Shown: positions 35,076-47,488, counted from the first letter of the stretch. The stretch: 64,000 bases of DNA from Hydractinia symbiolongicarpus (GCF_029227915.1 NC_079885.1:14891001-14955000); one strand, 5' to 3'. Numbers and translations: made by a program. Notes: a model not told the origin generated them from the sequence alone.

Positions 35076-35525
35076 ATTGACTTTTTCACGTTACATTATT
35101 TATCATTACGACTGTGAGGTATCTTTTTTACGCAATAGCCGCCGAGTAAATCAAGTAAGGGACATGATTAGAAGTTTCTTTCCCTTAAAAAGGGCTACAA
35201 TCTTCCTGCAATAAATGCGCCACGTCGCAAATCAATGGATTAAGAGCGTCAGACAAAGAAAATGGCGATGTAGTTACTTTGCTAATTAACTTTGTCATAT
35301 GAAAATTAAGTCTGAAATTACCCTAGATTGCCTTCGTTGGAACTTTTTACCGGAAATCTTAAAGCGCATGGTTGTCGTAAATAATGGATAGCGCTTGAAA
35401 AGAGCTTTCAAATGAACATGACCACGACCTATTTCGGATAATCCAGTCAAGAAATATGACCTTTAAAGTTTAAACCATTTTCGATGGAATGTGCTAATAA
35501 ATCGTAGATATCTGCCCGTTTGTTT

Positions 35526-35644
35526 GTCTACGACCATACCACGATGAACACACCTGTTCTCGTCCGATCAGGGAAGTTAAGCGTCGTCGGGCCGGGATAG
35601 TACCTGGATGGGGGACCGCCTGGGAACTCCCGGTGTCGTAGGCT
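35526..35644 (+). rRNA. 5S rRNA, unit 51
   Basis: C46G, A58G, T79C and T101A, as unit 38. Confidence 0.91.
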
Positions 35645-36093
35645 ATTGACTTTTTCACGTTACATTATTTATCATTACGACTGTGACGTATCTTTTTTAC
35701 GGAATAGCCGCTGAGTAAATCAAGTAAGGGACGTGATTAGAAGTTGCTTTCCCTTCAAAAAGGCTACAATCTTGCTGCAATAAATGCGCCACGTCGCAAA
35801 TGAATGGATTACGAGCGTCAGACAAAGAAAATGGCGATGTAGTTACTTTGCTAATTAACTTTGTCATATGAGAATTAAGTCTGAAAGTACCCTAGATTGC
35901 CTTCGTTGGAACTTTTTACCCGAAATCTTAAAGCGCATGGTTGTCGTAAATAATGGATAGCTCTTGAAAAGAGCTTTCAAATGCACATAAGCACGACCTA
36001 TTTCGGATAATCCAGTCAAGAAAAATGACCTTTAAAGTTTAAACCATTTTCGATGTAATGTGCTAATAAATCGTAGATATCTGCCCGTTTTTT

Positions 36094-36212
36094 GTCTACG
36101 ACCATACCACAATGAACACACGTGTTCTTCTCCGATCACGGAAGTTAAGCATCGTCGGGCCGGGATAGTACTTGGATGGGGGACCGCCTGGGATCTCCCG
36201 GTGTCGTAGGCT
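36094..36212 (+). rRNA. 5S rRNA, unit 52
   Basis: G18A, C29G, C36T and G37C with the shortened GTTTTTTG leader, as unit 39. Confidence 0.9.
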
Positions 36213-36662
36213 ATTGACTTTTTCACGTTACATTATTTATCATTACGACTGTGACGTATATTTTTTACGCAATAGCCACCGAGTAAATCAAGTAAGGGAC
36301 ATGATTAGAAGTTTCTTTCCCTTAAAAAGGGCTACAATCTTGCTGCAATAAATGCGCCACGTCGCAAATGAATGAATTAAGAGCGTCAGACAAAGAAAAT
36401 GGCGATGTAGTTACTTTGCTAATTAACTTTGTCATATGAAAATTAAGTCTGAAATTACCCTAGATTGCCTTCGTTGGAACTTTTTACCGGAAATCTTAAA
36501 GCGCATGGTTGTCGTAAATAAGGGATAGCGCTTGAAAAGAGCTTTCAAATGCACATAAACACGACCTATTTCGGATAATCCAGTCAAGAAATATGACCTT
36601 TAAAGTTTAAACCATTTTCGATGTAATGTGCTAATAAATCGTAGATATCTGCCCGTTTGTTT

Positions 36663-36781
36663 GTCTACGACCATACCACGATGAACACACCTGTTCTCGT
36701 CCGATCACGGAAGTTAAGCATCGTCGGGCCGGGATAGTACTTGGATGGGGGACCGCCTGGGATCTCCCGGTGTCGTAGGCT
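36663..36781 (+). rRNA. 5S rRNA, unit 53 (consensus)
   Basis: Exact consensus, T5 terminator and normal leader; counterpart of unit 40. Confidence 0.98.
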
Positions 36782-37231
36782 ATTGACTTTTTCACGTTAC
36801 AATATTTATCATTACGACTGTGACGTATCTTTTTTACGCAATAGCCGCCGAGTAAATCAAGTAAGGGACATGATTAGAAGTTTCTTTCCCTTAAAAAGGG
36901 CTACAATCTTGCTGCAATAAATGCGCCACGTCGCAAATGAATGGATTAAGAGCGTCAGACAAAGAAAATGGTGATGTAGTTACTTTGCTAATTAACTTTG
37001 TCATATGAAAATTAAGTCTGAAATTACCCTAAATTGCCTTCGTTGGAACTTTTTACCGGAAATCTTAAAGTGCATGGTTGTCGTAAATAATGGATAGCGC
37101 TTGAAAAGAGCTTTCAAATGCACATAAACACGACCTATTTCGGATAATCGAGTCAAGAAATATGACCTTTAAAGTTTAAACCATTTTCGATGTAATGTGC
37201 TAATAAATCGTAGATATCTGCCCGTTTGTTT

Positions 37232-37350
37232 GTCTACGACCATACCACGATGAACACACCTGTTCTTGTCCGATCAGCGAAGTTAAGCATCGTCGGGGCG
37301 GGATAGTACTTGGATGGGGGACCGCCTGGGATATCCTGGTGTCGTAGGCT
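37232..37350 (+). rRNA. 5S rRNA, unit 54
   Basis: C36T, C46G, G47C, C67G and C102A as unit 41, plus C106T (wobble). Confidence 0.88.
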
Positions 37351-37845
37351 ATTGACTTTTTCACGTTACATTATTTATCATTACGACTGGGACGTATCTT
37401 TCTTACGCAATAGCCGCTGAGTAAATCAAGTAAGTGACATGATTAGAAGCTTCTTTCCCTTAAAAAGGGCTACAATCTTGCTGCAATAAATGTGTTTCTT
37501 TCCCCTAAAAAAGGCTACAATCTTGCTGCAATAAATGTGTCACGTCGCAAATAAATGGATTAAGAGCGTCAGACAAAGAAAATGGCGATGTAGTTACTTT
37601 GCTAATTAACTTTGTCATATGAAAATTAAGTCTGAAATTACCCTAGATTGCCTTCGTTGGAACTTTTTACCGGAAATCTTAAAGCGCATGGTTGTCGTAA
37701 ATAGTGGATAGCGCTTGAAAAGAGCTTTCAAATGCACATAAACACGACCTATTTCGGATAATCCAGTCAAGAAATATGACCTTTAAAGTTTAAACCATTT
37801 TCGATGTAATGTGCTAATAAATCGTAGATATCTGCCCGTTTGTTT
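37351..37845 (+). other. Enlarged spacer with 45-bp duplication
   Basis: The same tandem duplication as after unit 41, at 37451-37495 and 37496-37540. Confidence 0.92.
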
Positions 37846-37965
37846 GTCTACGACCATACCACGATGAACACACCTGTTCTCGTCCGATCAGGGAAGTTAA
37901 GCATCGTCGGGCCGGGATAGTACCTGGATGGGGGATCCGCCTGGGAACTCCCGGTGTCGTAGGCT
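37846..37965 (+). rRNA. 5S rRNA, unit 55 (120 nt, +T)
   Basis: C46G, T79C, T inserted after nt 90 and T101A. It lacks the C104T of unit 42. Confidence 0.89.
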
Positions 37966-38415
37966 ATTGACTTTTTCACGTTACATTATTTATCATTACG
38001 ACTGTGACGTACCTTTTTTACGCAATAGCTGCTGAGTAAATCAAGTAAGGGACGTGATTAGAAGTTGCTTTTCCTTCAAAAAGGCTACAATTTTGCTGCA
38101 ATAAATGTGCCACGTCGCAAATGAATGGATTACGAGCGTCAGACAAAGAAAATGACGATGTACTTACTTTGCTAATTAACTTTGTCATATGAAAATTAAG
38201 TCTGAAAGTACCCTAGATTGCCTTCGTTGGAACTTTTTACCCGAAATCTTAAAGCGCATGGTTGTCGTACATAATGGATAGCGCTTGAAAAGAGCTTTCA
38301 AATGCACATAAACACGACCTATTTCGGATAATCCAGTCAAGAAATATGACCTTTAAAGTTTAAACCATTTTTGATGTAATGTGCTAATAAATCGTAGATA
38401 TCTGCCCGTTTGTTT

Positions 38416-38534
38416 GTCTACGACCATACCACGATGAACACACCTGTTCTTGTCCGATCACGGAAGTTAAGCATCGTCGGGGCGGGATAGTACTTGGATG
38501 GGGGACCGCCTGGGATATCCCGGTGTCGTAGGCT
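38416..38534 (+). rRNA. 5S rRNA, unit 56
   Basis: C36T, C67G and C102A, as unit 43. Proximal T5, distal TTTCTT. Confidence 0.92.
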
Positions 38535-38984
38535 ATTGACTTTTTCACGTTACATTATTTATCATTACGACTGGGACGTATCTTTCTTACGCAATAGCCG
38601 CTGAGTAAATCAAGTAAGTGACATGATTAGAAGCTTCTTTCCCTTAAAAAGGGCTACAATCTTGCTGCAATAAATGCGTCACGTCGCAAATAAATGGATT
38701 AAGAGCGTCAGACAAAGAAAATGGCGATGTAGTTACTTTTCTAATTAACTTTGTCATATGAAAATTACGTCTGCAAGTACCCTAGATTGCCTTCGTTGGA
38801 ACTTTTTACCGGAAATCATAAAGCGCATTATTGTTGTAAAGAATCGATAGCGCTTAAAAAGAGCTGTCAAATGCACATAAACACGACCTATTTCGAATGA
38901 TCCAGTCAAGAAATATGACCTTTAAAATTTGAACCATTTTCGATGTAATGTGCTAATAAATCGTAGATATCTGCCCGTTTGTTT

Positions 38985-39103
38985 GTCTACGACCATACCA
39001 CGATGAACACACCTGTTCTTGTCCGATCACGGAAGTTAAGCATCGTCGGGGCGGGATAGTGCTTGGATGGGGGACCGCCTTGGATATCCCGGTGTCGTAG
39101 GCT
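38985..39103 (+). rRNA. 5S rRNA, unit 57
   Basis: C36T, C67G, A77G, G97T and C102A, as unit 44. Last gene of block B. Confidence 0.9.
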
Positions 39104-39553
39104 ATTGACTTTTTCACGTTGCATTATTTATCATTACGACTGTGACGTATCTTTCTTACGCAATAGCCGCTGACTAAATCAAGTAAGTGACATGATTAGA
39201 AGCTTCTTTCCCTTAAAAAGGGCTACAATCTTGCTGCAATAAATGCGTCACGTCGCAAATAAATGGATTACGAGCGTCAGACAAAGAAAATGGCGATGTA
39301 GTTACTTTGCTAATTAACTTTGTCATATGAAAATTAAGTCTGCAAGTACCCTAGATTGCCTTCGTTGGAACTTTTTACCGGAAATCATTAAGCGCATTAT
39401 TGTTGTAAAGAATCGATAGCGCTTAAAAAGAGCTGTCAAATGCACATAAACACGACCTATTTCGAATGATCCAGTCAAGAAATATGACCTTTAAAGTTTG
39501 AACCATTTTCGATGTAATGTGCTAATAAATCGTAGATATCTGCCCGTTTGTTT

Positions 39554-39672
39554 GTCTACGACCATACCACGATGAACACACCTGTTCTCGTCCGATCACG
39601 GAAGTTAAGCATCGTCGGGCCGGGAGAGTACTTCGATGGGGGACCACCTGGGATCTCCCGGTGTCGTAGGCT
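39554..39672 (+). rRNA. 5S rRNA, unit 58 (T73G G81C)
   Basis: T73G, G81C (C81-C95 mismatch in helix IV, inside the C box) and G93A. Proximal terminator is TATTT. T73G also removes an in-frame TAG, which opens a fortuitous reading frame through the gene. Confidence 0.89.
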
Positions 39673-40122
39673 ATTGACTATTTCACGTTACATTATTTAT
39701 CATTACGACTGTGACGTATCTTTTTTACGCAATAGCCGCTGAGTAAATCAAGTAAGGGACGTGATTAGAAGTTGCTTTCCCTTCAAAACGGCTACAATCT
39801 TGCTGCAATAAATGCGCCACGTCGCAAATAAATGGATTACGAGCGTCAGACAAAGAAAATGGCTATGTAGTTACTTTGCTAATTAACTTTGTCATATGAA
39901 AATTAAGTCTGAAAGTACCCTAGATTGCCTTCGTTGGAACTTTTTACCGGAAATCATAAAGCGCATTATTGTTGTAAAGAATCGATAGCGCTTAAAAAGA
40001 GCTGTCAAATGCACATAAACACGACCTATTTCGAATGATCCAGTCAAGAAATATGACCTTTAAAATTTGAACCATTTTCGATGTAATGTGCTAATAAATC
40101 GTAGATATCTGCCCGTTTGTTT

Positions 40123-40241
40123 GTCTACGACCATACCACGATGAACACACCTGTTCTCGTCCGATCACGGAAGTTAAGCATCGTCGGGCCGGGAGAGTAC
40201 TTCGATGGGGGACCGCCTGGGATCTCCCGGTGTCGTAGGCT
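40123..40241 (+). rRNA. 5S rRNA, unit 59 (T73G G81C)
   Basis: T73G and G81C without G93A. TATTT terminator; the spacer has GACTGTCACG for GACTGTGACG. Confidence 0.89.
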
Positions 40242-40691
40242 ATTGACTATTTCACGTTACATTATTTATCATTACGACTGTCACGTATCTTTTTTACGCA
40301 ATAGCCGCTGAGTAAATCAAGTAAGGGACGTGATTAGAAGTTGCTTTCCCTTCAAAACGGCTACAATCTTGCTGCAATAAATGCGCCACGTCGCAAATAA
40401 ATGGATTACGAGCGTCAGACAAAGAAAATGGCTATGTAGTTACTTTGCTAATTAACTTTGTCATATGAAAATTAAGTCTGAAAGTACCCTAGATTTCCTT
40501 CGTTGGAACTTTTTACCGGAAATCTTAAAACGCATGGTTGTCGTAAAGAATCGATAGCGCTTGAAAAGAGCTTTTAAATGCACATAAACACGACCTATTT
40601 CGGATAATCCAGTCAAGAAATATGACCTTTAAAGTTTAAACCATTTTTGATGTAATGTGCTAATAAATCGTAGATATCTGCCCGTTTGTTT

Positions 40692-40810
40692 GTCTACGAC
40701 CATACCACGATGAACACACCTGTTCTTGTCCGATCACGGAAGTTAAGCATCGTCGGGGCGGGATAGTACTTGGATGGGGGACCGCCTGGGATATCCCGGT
40801 GTCGTAGGCT
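40692..40810 (+). rRNA. 5S rRNA, unit 60
   Basis: C36T, C67G and C102A, as unit 56. Confidence 0.92.
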
Positions 40811-41260
40811 ATTGACTTTTTCACGTTACATTATTTATCATTACGACTGGGACGTATCTTTCTTACGCAATAGCCGCTGAGTAAATCAAGTAAGTGACAT
40901 GATTAGAAGCTTCTTTCCCTTAAAAAGGGCTACAATCTTGCTGCAATAAATGCGTCACGTCGCAAATAAATGGATTAAGAGTGTCAGACAAAGAAAATGG
41001 CGATGTAGTTACTTTTCTAATTAACTTTGTCATATGAAAATTACGTCTGCAAGTACCCTAGATTGCCTTCGTTGGAACTTTTTACCGGAAATCATAAAGC
41101 GCATTATTGTTGTAAAGAATCGATAGCGCTTAAAAAGAGCTGTCAAATGCACATAAACACGACCTATTTCGAATGATCCAGTCAAGAAATATGACCTTTA
41201 AAATTTGAACCATTTTCGATGTAATGTGCTAATAAATCGTAGATATCTGCCCGTTTGTTT

Positions 41261-41379
41261 GTCTACGACCATACCACGATGAACACACCTGTTCTTGTCC
41301 GATCACGGAAGTTAAGCATCGTCGGGGCGGGATAGTGCTTGGATGGGGGACCGCCTTGGATATCCCGGTGTCGTAGGCT
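41261..41379 (+). rRNA. 5S rRNA, unit 61
   Basis: C36T, C67G, A77G, G97T and C102A, as unit 57. Confidence 0.9.
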
Positions 41380-41829
41380 ATTGACTTTTTCACGTTGCAT
41401 TATTTATCATTACGACTGTGACGTATCTTTCTTACGCAATAGCCGCTGACTAAATCAAGTAAGTGACATGATTAGAAGCTTCTTTCCCTTAAAAAGGGCT
41501 ACAATCTTGCTGCAATAAATGCGTCACGTCGCAAATAAATGGATTACGAGCGTCAGACAAAGAAAATGGCGATGTAGTTACTTTGCTAATTAACTTTGTC
41601 ATATGAAAATTAAGTCTGCAAGTACCCTAGATTGCCTTCGTTGGAACTTTTTACCGGAAATCATTAAGCGCATTATTGTTGTAAAGAATCGATAGCGCTT
41701 AAAAAGAGCTGTCAAATGCACATAAACACGACCTATTTCGAATGATCCAGTCAAGAAATATGACCTTTAAAGTTTGAACCATTTTCGATGTAATGTGCTA
41801 ATAAATCGTAGATATCTGCCCGTTTGTTT

Positions 41830-41948
41830 GTCTACGACCATACCACGATGAACACACCTGTTCTCGTCCGATCACGGAAGTTAAGCATCGTCGGGCCGGG
41901 AGAGTACTTCGATGGGGGACCACCTGGGATCTCCCGGTGTCGTAGGCT
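41830..41948 (+). rRNA. 5S rRNA, unit 62 (T73G G81C)
   Basis: T73G, G81C and G93A, as unit 58. TATTT terminator. The unit is 568 bp. Confidence 0.89.
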
Positions 41949-42397
41949 ATTGACTATTTCACGTTACATTATTTATCATTACGACTGTGACGTATCTTTT
42001 TTACGCAATAGCCGCTGAGTAAATCAAGTAAGGGACGTGATTAGAAGTTGCTTTCCCTTCAAAACGGCTACAATCTTGCTGCAATAAATGCGCCACGTCG
42101 CAAATAAATGGATTACGAGCGTCAGACAAAGAAAATGGCTATGTAGTTACTTTGCTAATTAACTTTGTCATATGAAAATTAAGTCTGAAAGTACCCTAGA
42201 TTGCCTTCGTTGGAACTTTTACCGGAAATCATAAAGCGCATTATTGTTGTAAAGAATCGATAGCGCTTAAAAAGAGCTGTCAAATGCACATAAACACGAC
42301 CTATTTCGAATGATCCAGTCAAGAAATATGACCTTTAAAATTTGAACCATTTTCGATGTAATGTGCTAATAAATCGTAGATATCTGCCCGTTTGTTT

Positions 42398-42516
42398 GTC
42401 TACGACCATACCACGATGAACACACCTGTTCTCGTCCGATCACGGAAGTTAAGCATCGTCGGGCCGGGAGAGTACTTCGATGGGGGACCGCCTGGGATCT
42501 CCCGGTGTCGTAGGCT
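42398..42516 (+). rRNA. 5S rRNA, unit 63 (T73G G81C)
   Basis: T73G and G81C, as unit 59. TATTT terminator. Confidence 0.89.
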
Positions 42517-42966
42517 ATTGACTATTTCACGTTACATTATTTATCATTACGACTGTCACGTATCTTTTTTACGCAATAGCCGCTGAGTAAATCAAGTAAG
42601 GGACGTGATTAGAAGTTGCTTTCCCTTCAAAACGGCTACAATCTTGCTGCAATAAATGCGCCACGTCGCAAATAAATGGATTACGAGCGTCAGACAAAGA
42701 AAATGGCTATGTAGTTACTTTGCTAATTAACTTTGTCATATGAAAATTAAGTCTGAAAGTACCCTAGATTTCCTTCGTTGGAACTTTTTACCGGAAATCT
42801 TAAAACGCATGGTTGTCGTAAAGAATCGATAGCGCTTAAAAAGAGCTTTTAAATGCACATAAACACGACCTATTCCGGATGATCCAGTCAAGAAATATGA
42901 CCTTTAAAGTTTGAACCATTTTCGATGTAATGTGCTAATAAATCGTAGATATCGGCCCGTTTGTTT

Positions 42967-43085
42967 GTCTACGACCATACCACGATGAACACACCTGTTC
43001 CCGTCCGATCACGGAAGTTAAGCATCGTCGGGCCGGGATAGTACTTGGATGGGGGACCGCCTGGGAACTCCTGGTGTCGTAGGCT
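42967..43085 (+). rRNA. 5S rRNA, unit 64
   Basis: T35C (loop C), T101A and C106T. The leader reads ATATCGGCCCG. T5 terminator. Confidence 0.95.
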
Positions 43086-43535
43086 ATTGACTTTTTCACG
43101 TTACATTATTTATCATTACGACTGTGACGTATCTTTTTTACGCAATAGCCGCTGAGTAAATCAAGAAAGAGACATGATTAGAAGTTGCTTTCTCTTCAAA
43201 ACGGCTACAATCGTGCTGCAATAAATGCGCCACGTTGCAAATGAATGGATTACGAGCGTCAGACAAAGAAAATGGCGATGTAGTTACTTTGCTAATTAAC
43301 TTTGTCATATGAAAATTAAGTCTGAAATTACCCTAGATTGCCTTCGTTGGAACTTTTTACCGGAAATCTTAAAGCGCAACGTTGTCGTAAATAATGGATA
43401 GCTCTTGAAAAGAGCTTTGAAATGCACATAAACACGACCTATTTCGGATAATCCAGTCAAGAAATATGACCTTTAAAATTTAAACCATTTTCGATGTAAT
43501 GTGCTAATAAATCGTAGATATCTGCCCGTTTGTTT
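43086..43535 (+). other. Chimeric spacer at block junction
   Basis: The first half matches the spacers after units 80 and 85 (AAGAAAGAGACATG, CACGTTGCAAATG). The second half matches the spacer at 32261-32710 (GCGCAACGTTGTCG, GAGCTTTGAAATG). The switch falls near 43290. This is a recombination scar joining the 4-unit block to the third copy of the large block, past the long satellite. Confidence 0.85.
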
Positions 43536-43654
43536 GTCTACGACCATACCACGATGAACACACCTGTTCTTGTCCGATCACGGAAGTTGAGCATCGTCGG
43601 GCTGGGATAGTACTTGGATGGTGGACCGCCTGGGAACTCCCCGTGTCGTAGGCT
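43536..43654 (+). rRNA. 5S rRNA, unit 65 (degenerate)
   Basis: C36T, A54G, C68T, G87T, T101A and G107C, as unit 47. Confidence 0.87.
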
Positions 43655-44103
43655 ATTGACTTTTTCACGTTATATTATTTATCATTACGACTGTGAGGTA
43701 TCTTTTTACGCAATAGCCGCCGAGTAAATCAAGTAAGGGACATGATTAGAAGTTTCTTTCCCTTAAAAAGGGCTACAATCTTCCTGCAATAAATGCGCCA
43801 CGTCGCAAATGAATAGATTAAGAGCGTCCGACAAAGAAAATGGCGATGTAGTTACTTTGCTAATTAGCTTTGTCATATGAAAATTAAGTCTGAAATTACC
43901 CTAGATTGCCTTCGTTGGAACTTTTTACCGGAAATCTTAAAGCGCATGGTTGTCGTAAATAATGGATAGCGCTTGAAAAGAGCTTTCAAATGCACATAAA
44001 CACGACCTATTTCGGATAATCCAGTCAAGAAATATGACCTTTAAAGTTTAAACCATTTTCGATGGAATGTGCTAATAAATCGTAGATATCTGCCCGTTTG
44101 TTT

Positions 44104-44222
44104 GTCTACGACCATACCACGATGAACACACCTGTTCTCGTCCGATCAGGGAAGTTAAGCGTCGTCGGGCCGGGATAGTACCTGGATGGGGGACCGCCTG
44201 GGAACTCCCGGTGTCGTAGGCT
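44104..44222 (+). rRNA. 5S rRNA, unit 66
   Basis: C46G, A58G, T79C and T101A, as unit 48. Confidence 0.91.
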
Positions 44223-44672
44223 ATTGACTTTTTCACGTTACATTATTTATCATTACGACTGTGACGTATCTTTTTTACGCTATAGCCGCTGAGTAAATCA
44301 AGTAAGGGACGTGATTAGAAGTTGCTTTCCCTTCAAAAAGGCTACAATCTTGCTGCAATAAATGTGCCACGACGCAAATGAATGGATTACGAGCGTCAGA
44401 CAAAGAAAATGGCGATGTAGTTACTTTGCTAATTAACTTTGTCATATGAGAATTAAGTCTGAAAGTACCCTAGATTGCCTTCGTTGGAACTTTTTACCCG
44501 AAATCTTAAAGCGCATGGTTGTCGTAAATAATGGATAGCTCTTGAAAAGAGCTTTCAAATGCACATAAGCACGACCTATTTCGGATAATCCAGTCAAAAA
44601 ATATGACCTTTAAAGTTTAAACCATTTTCGATGTAATGTGCTAATAAATCGTAGATATCTGCCCGTTTGTTT

Positions 44673-44791
44673 GTCTACGACCATACCACAATGAACACAC
44701 GTGTCCTTCTCCGATCACGCAAGTTAAGCATCGTCGGGGCGGGATAGTACTTGGATGGGGGACCGCCTGGGATCTCCCGGTGTCGTAGGCT
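44673..44791 (+). rRNA. 5S rRNA, unit 67 (compensated helix III)
   Basis: G18A, C29G, T33C, C36T, G37C, G48C and C67G, identical to unit 49. The second gene with the G29-C48 pair. Confidence 0.88.
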
Positions 44792-44920
44792 ATTGACTTT
44801 TTCACGTTACATTATTTTTCATTACGACTGTGACGTATATTTTTTACGCAATAGCCACCGAGTAAATCAAGTAAGGGACATGATTAGAAGTTTCTTTCCC
44901 TTAAAAAGGGCTACAATCTT
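44792..44920 (+). other. Truncated 5S spacer before short satellite
   Basis: Counterpart of 33967-34095, including the TTTTTCATT change. Confidence 0.85.
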
Positions 44921-45283
44921 ACGCGCACAGTCCTCTAAATGCTGTAACATGGCCTTTTACAGACCAATAAAGGTCTTACACGCAAATCACGTTCTTCCAC
45001 GCCCCAAGCAAGATTACCAATGGTCTAGTGTTCCCAGTCTTAGTGGAATATGACGTCTCAAGTCCTTTTCCTTGGCGCTTTAGCGTTAAAACACTGTTAA
45101 CTACGTCCACAGCCCTCTAAATGCGGCATTATTGTCTTTTGCAGGCTAGTAAAGGCCTTACCCGTAAATAACGTGCTTCCATGCTCCCAGCCATGCTACC
45201 ATTGATGTAGTCCTTCCAGTCTCAATTGAATACGACGTTCCAAGTCGTTTTTCTTCGCGCTATGGTGTTAGAACACTAGTAAA
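44921..45283. repeat. Short satellite segment, 2 monomers
   Basis: Third copy of the 363-bp segment; shares CTTAGTGGAATATG with the block B copy. Confidence 0.9.
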
Positions 45284-45331
45284 ATAGTACTTGGATGGGG
45301 GACCGCCTGGGATCTCCCGGTGTCGTAGGCT
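45284..45331 (+). pseudogene. 5' truncated 5S rRNA (nt 72-119)
   Basis: Counterpart of 34459-34506. A box absent, C box and T5 terminator intact. Confidence 0.93.
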
Positions 45332-45781
45332 ATTGACTTTTTCACGTTACATTATTTATCATTACGACTGTGACGTATCTTTTTTACGCAATAGCCGCCG
45401 AGTAAATCAAGTAAGGGACATGATTAGAAGTTTCTTTCCCTTAAAAAGGGCTACAATCTTGCTGCAATAAATGCGCCATGTCGCAAATGAATGGATTAAA
45501 AGCGTCAGACAAAGAAAATGGCGATGTAGTTACTTTGCTAATTAACTTTGTCATATGAAAATTAAGTCTGAAATTACCCTAGATTGCCTTCGTTGGAACT
45601 TTTTACCGGAAATCTTAAAGCGCAACGTTGTCGTAAATAATGGATAGCTCTTGAAAAGAGCTTTCAAATGCACATAAACACGATCTATTTCGGATAATCC
45701 AGTCAAGAAATATGACCTTTAAAATTTAAACCATTTTCGATGTAATGTGCTAATAAATCGTAGATATCTGCCCGTTTGTTT
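45332..45781 (+). other. Spacer after truncated 5S
   Basis: Counterpart of 34507-34956, including ACGATCTATTTC. Nothing further seen. Confidence 0.85.
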
Positions 45782-45900
45782 GTCTACGACCATACCACGA
45801 TGAACACACCTGTTCTTGTCCGATCACGGAAGTTGAGCATCGTCGGGCTGGGATAGTACTTGGATGGGGGACCGCTTGGGATGTCCCGGTGTCGTAGGCT
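45782..45900 (+). rRNA. 5S rRNA, unit 68
   Basis: C36T, A54G, C68T, C95T and C102G, as unit 50. Confidence 0.9.
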
Positions 45901-46350
45901 ATTGACTTTTTCACGTTACATTATTTATCATTACGACTGTGAGGTATCTTTTTTACGCAATAGCCGCCGAGTAAATCAAGTAAGGGACATGATTAGAAGT
46001 TTCTTTCCCTTAAAAAGGGCTACAATCTTCCTGCAATAAATGCGCCACGTCGCAAATGAATGGATTAAGAGCGTCAGACAAAGAAAATGGCGATGTAGTT
46101 ACTTTGCTAATTAACTTTGTCATATGAAAATTAAGTCTGAAATTACCCTAGATTGCCTTCGTTGGAACTTTTTACCGGAAATCTTAAAGCGCATGGTTGT
46201 CGTAAATAATGGATAGCGCTTGAAAAGAGCTTTCAAATGAACATGACCACGACCTATTTCGGATAATCCAGTCAAGAAATATGACCTTTAAAGTTTAAAC
46301 CATTTTCGATGGAATGTGCTAATAAATCGTAGATATCTGCCCGTTTGTTT

Positions 46351-46469
46351 GTCTACGACCATACCACGATGAACACACCTGTTCTCGTCCGATCAGGGAA
46401 GTTAAGCGTCGTCGGGCCGGGATAGTACCTGGATGGGGGACCGCCTGGGAACTCCCGGTGTCGTAGGCT
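46351..46469 (+). rRNA. 5S rRNA, unit 69
   Basis: C46G, A58G, T79C and T101A, as unit 51. Confidence 0.91.
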
Positions 46470-46919
46470 ATTGACTTTTTCACGTTACATTATTTATCAT
46501 TACGACTGTGACGTATCTTTTTTACGGAATAGCCGCTGAGTAAATCAAGTAAGGGACGTGATTAGAAGTTGCTTTCCCTTCAAAAAGGCTACAATCTTGC
46601 TGCAATAAATGCGCCACGTCGCAAATGAATGGATTACGAGCGTCAGACAAAGAAAATGGCGATGTAGTTACTTTGCTAATTAACTTTGTCATATGAGAAT
46701 TAAGTCTGAAAGTACCCTAGATTGCCTTCGTTGGAACTTTTTACCCGAAATCTTAAAGCGCATGGTTGTCGTAAATAATGGATAGCTCTTGAAAAGAGCT
46801 TTCAAATGCACATAAGCACGACCTATTTCGGATAATCCAGTCAAGAAAAATGACCTTTAAAGTTTAAACCATTTTCGATGTAATGTGCTAATAAATCGTA
46901 GATATCTGCCCGTTTGTTT

Positions 46920-47038
46920 GTCTACGACCATACCACGATGAACACACCTGTTCTTGTCCGATCACGGAAGTTGAGCATCGTCGGGCTGGGATAGTACTTG
47001 GATGGGGGACCGCTTGGGATGTCCCGGTGTCGTAGGCT
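46920..47038 (+). rRNA. 5S rRNA, unit 70
   Basis: Duplicate of unit 68: C36T, A54G, C68T, C95T and C102G. Confidence 0.9.
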
Positions 47039-47488
47039 ATTGACTTTTTCACGTTACATTATTTATCATTACGACTGTGAGGTATCTTTTTTACGCAATA
47101 GCCGCCGAGTAAATCAAGTAAGGGACATGATTAGAAGTTTCTTTCCCTTAAAAAGGGCTACAATCTTCCTGCAATAAATGCGCCACGTCGCAAATGAATG
47201 GATTAAGAGCGTCAGACAAAGAAAATGGCGATGTAGTTACTTTGCTAATTAACTTTGTCATATGAAAATTAAGTCTGAAATTACCCTAGATTGCCTTCGT
47301 TGGAACTTTTTACCGGAAATCTTAAAGCGCATGGTTGTCGTAAATAATGGATAGCGCTTGAAAAGAGCTTTCAAATGAACATGACCACGACCTATTTCGG
47401 ATAATCCAGTCAAGAAATATGACCTTTAAAGTTTAAACCATTTTCGATGGAATGTGCTAATAAATCGTAGATATCTGCCCGTTTGTTT

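Larger units (their letters stand above)
28598..39553 (+). repeat. Block B of the 10,956-bp tandem segmental duplication
   Basis: Copy of 17642-28597 with units 45-57, a long and a short satellite and two truncated genes. Differences seen by eye include unit 46 lacking G99C, unit 49 gaining G48C, and a few satellite bases (for example GACGTCTGAAG near 30890 against GACGTCTCAAG). There is no net length change. Confidence 0.93.
38416..42966 (+). repeat. Four-unit tandem duplication, 2276 + 2275 bp
   Basis: Units 56-59 (38416-40691) recur as 60-63 (40692-42966) with the same allele order. The second copy is one base shorter because GGAACTTTTTACC became GGAACTTTTACC after unit 62. Confidence 0.9.

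Noticed and set aside
39548-39742. Repeated 64-codon open frame starting just before several 5S genes
   Set aside because: It runs through the 5S gene and spacer and is open only where T73G removes a TAG or similar chance changes occur. Other units have the stop. There is no codon-like conservation.
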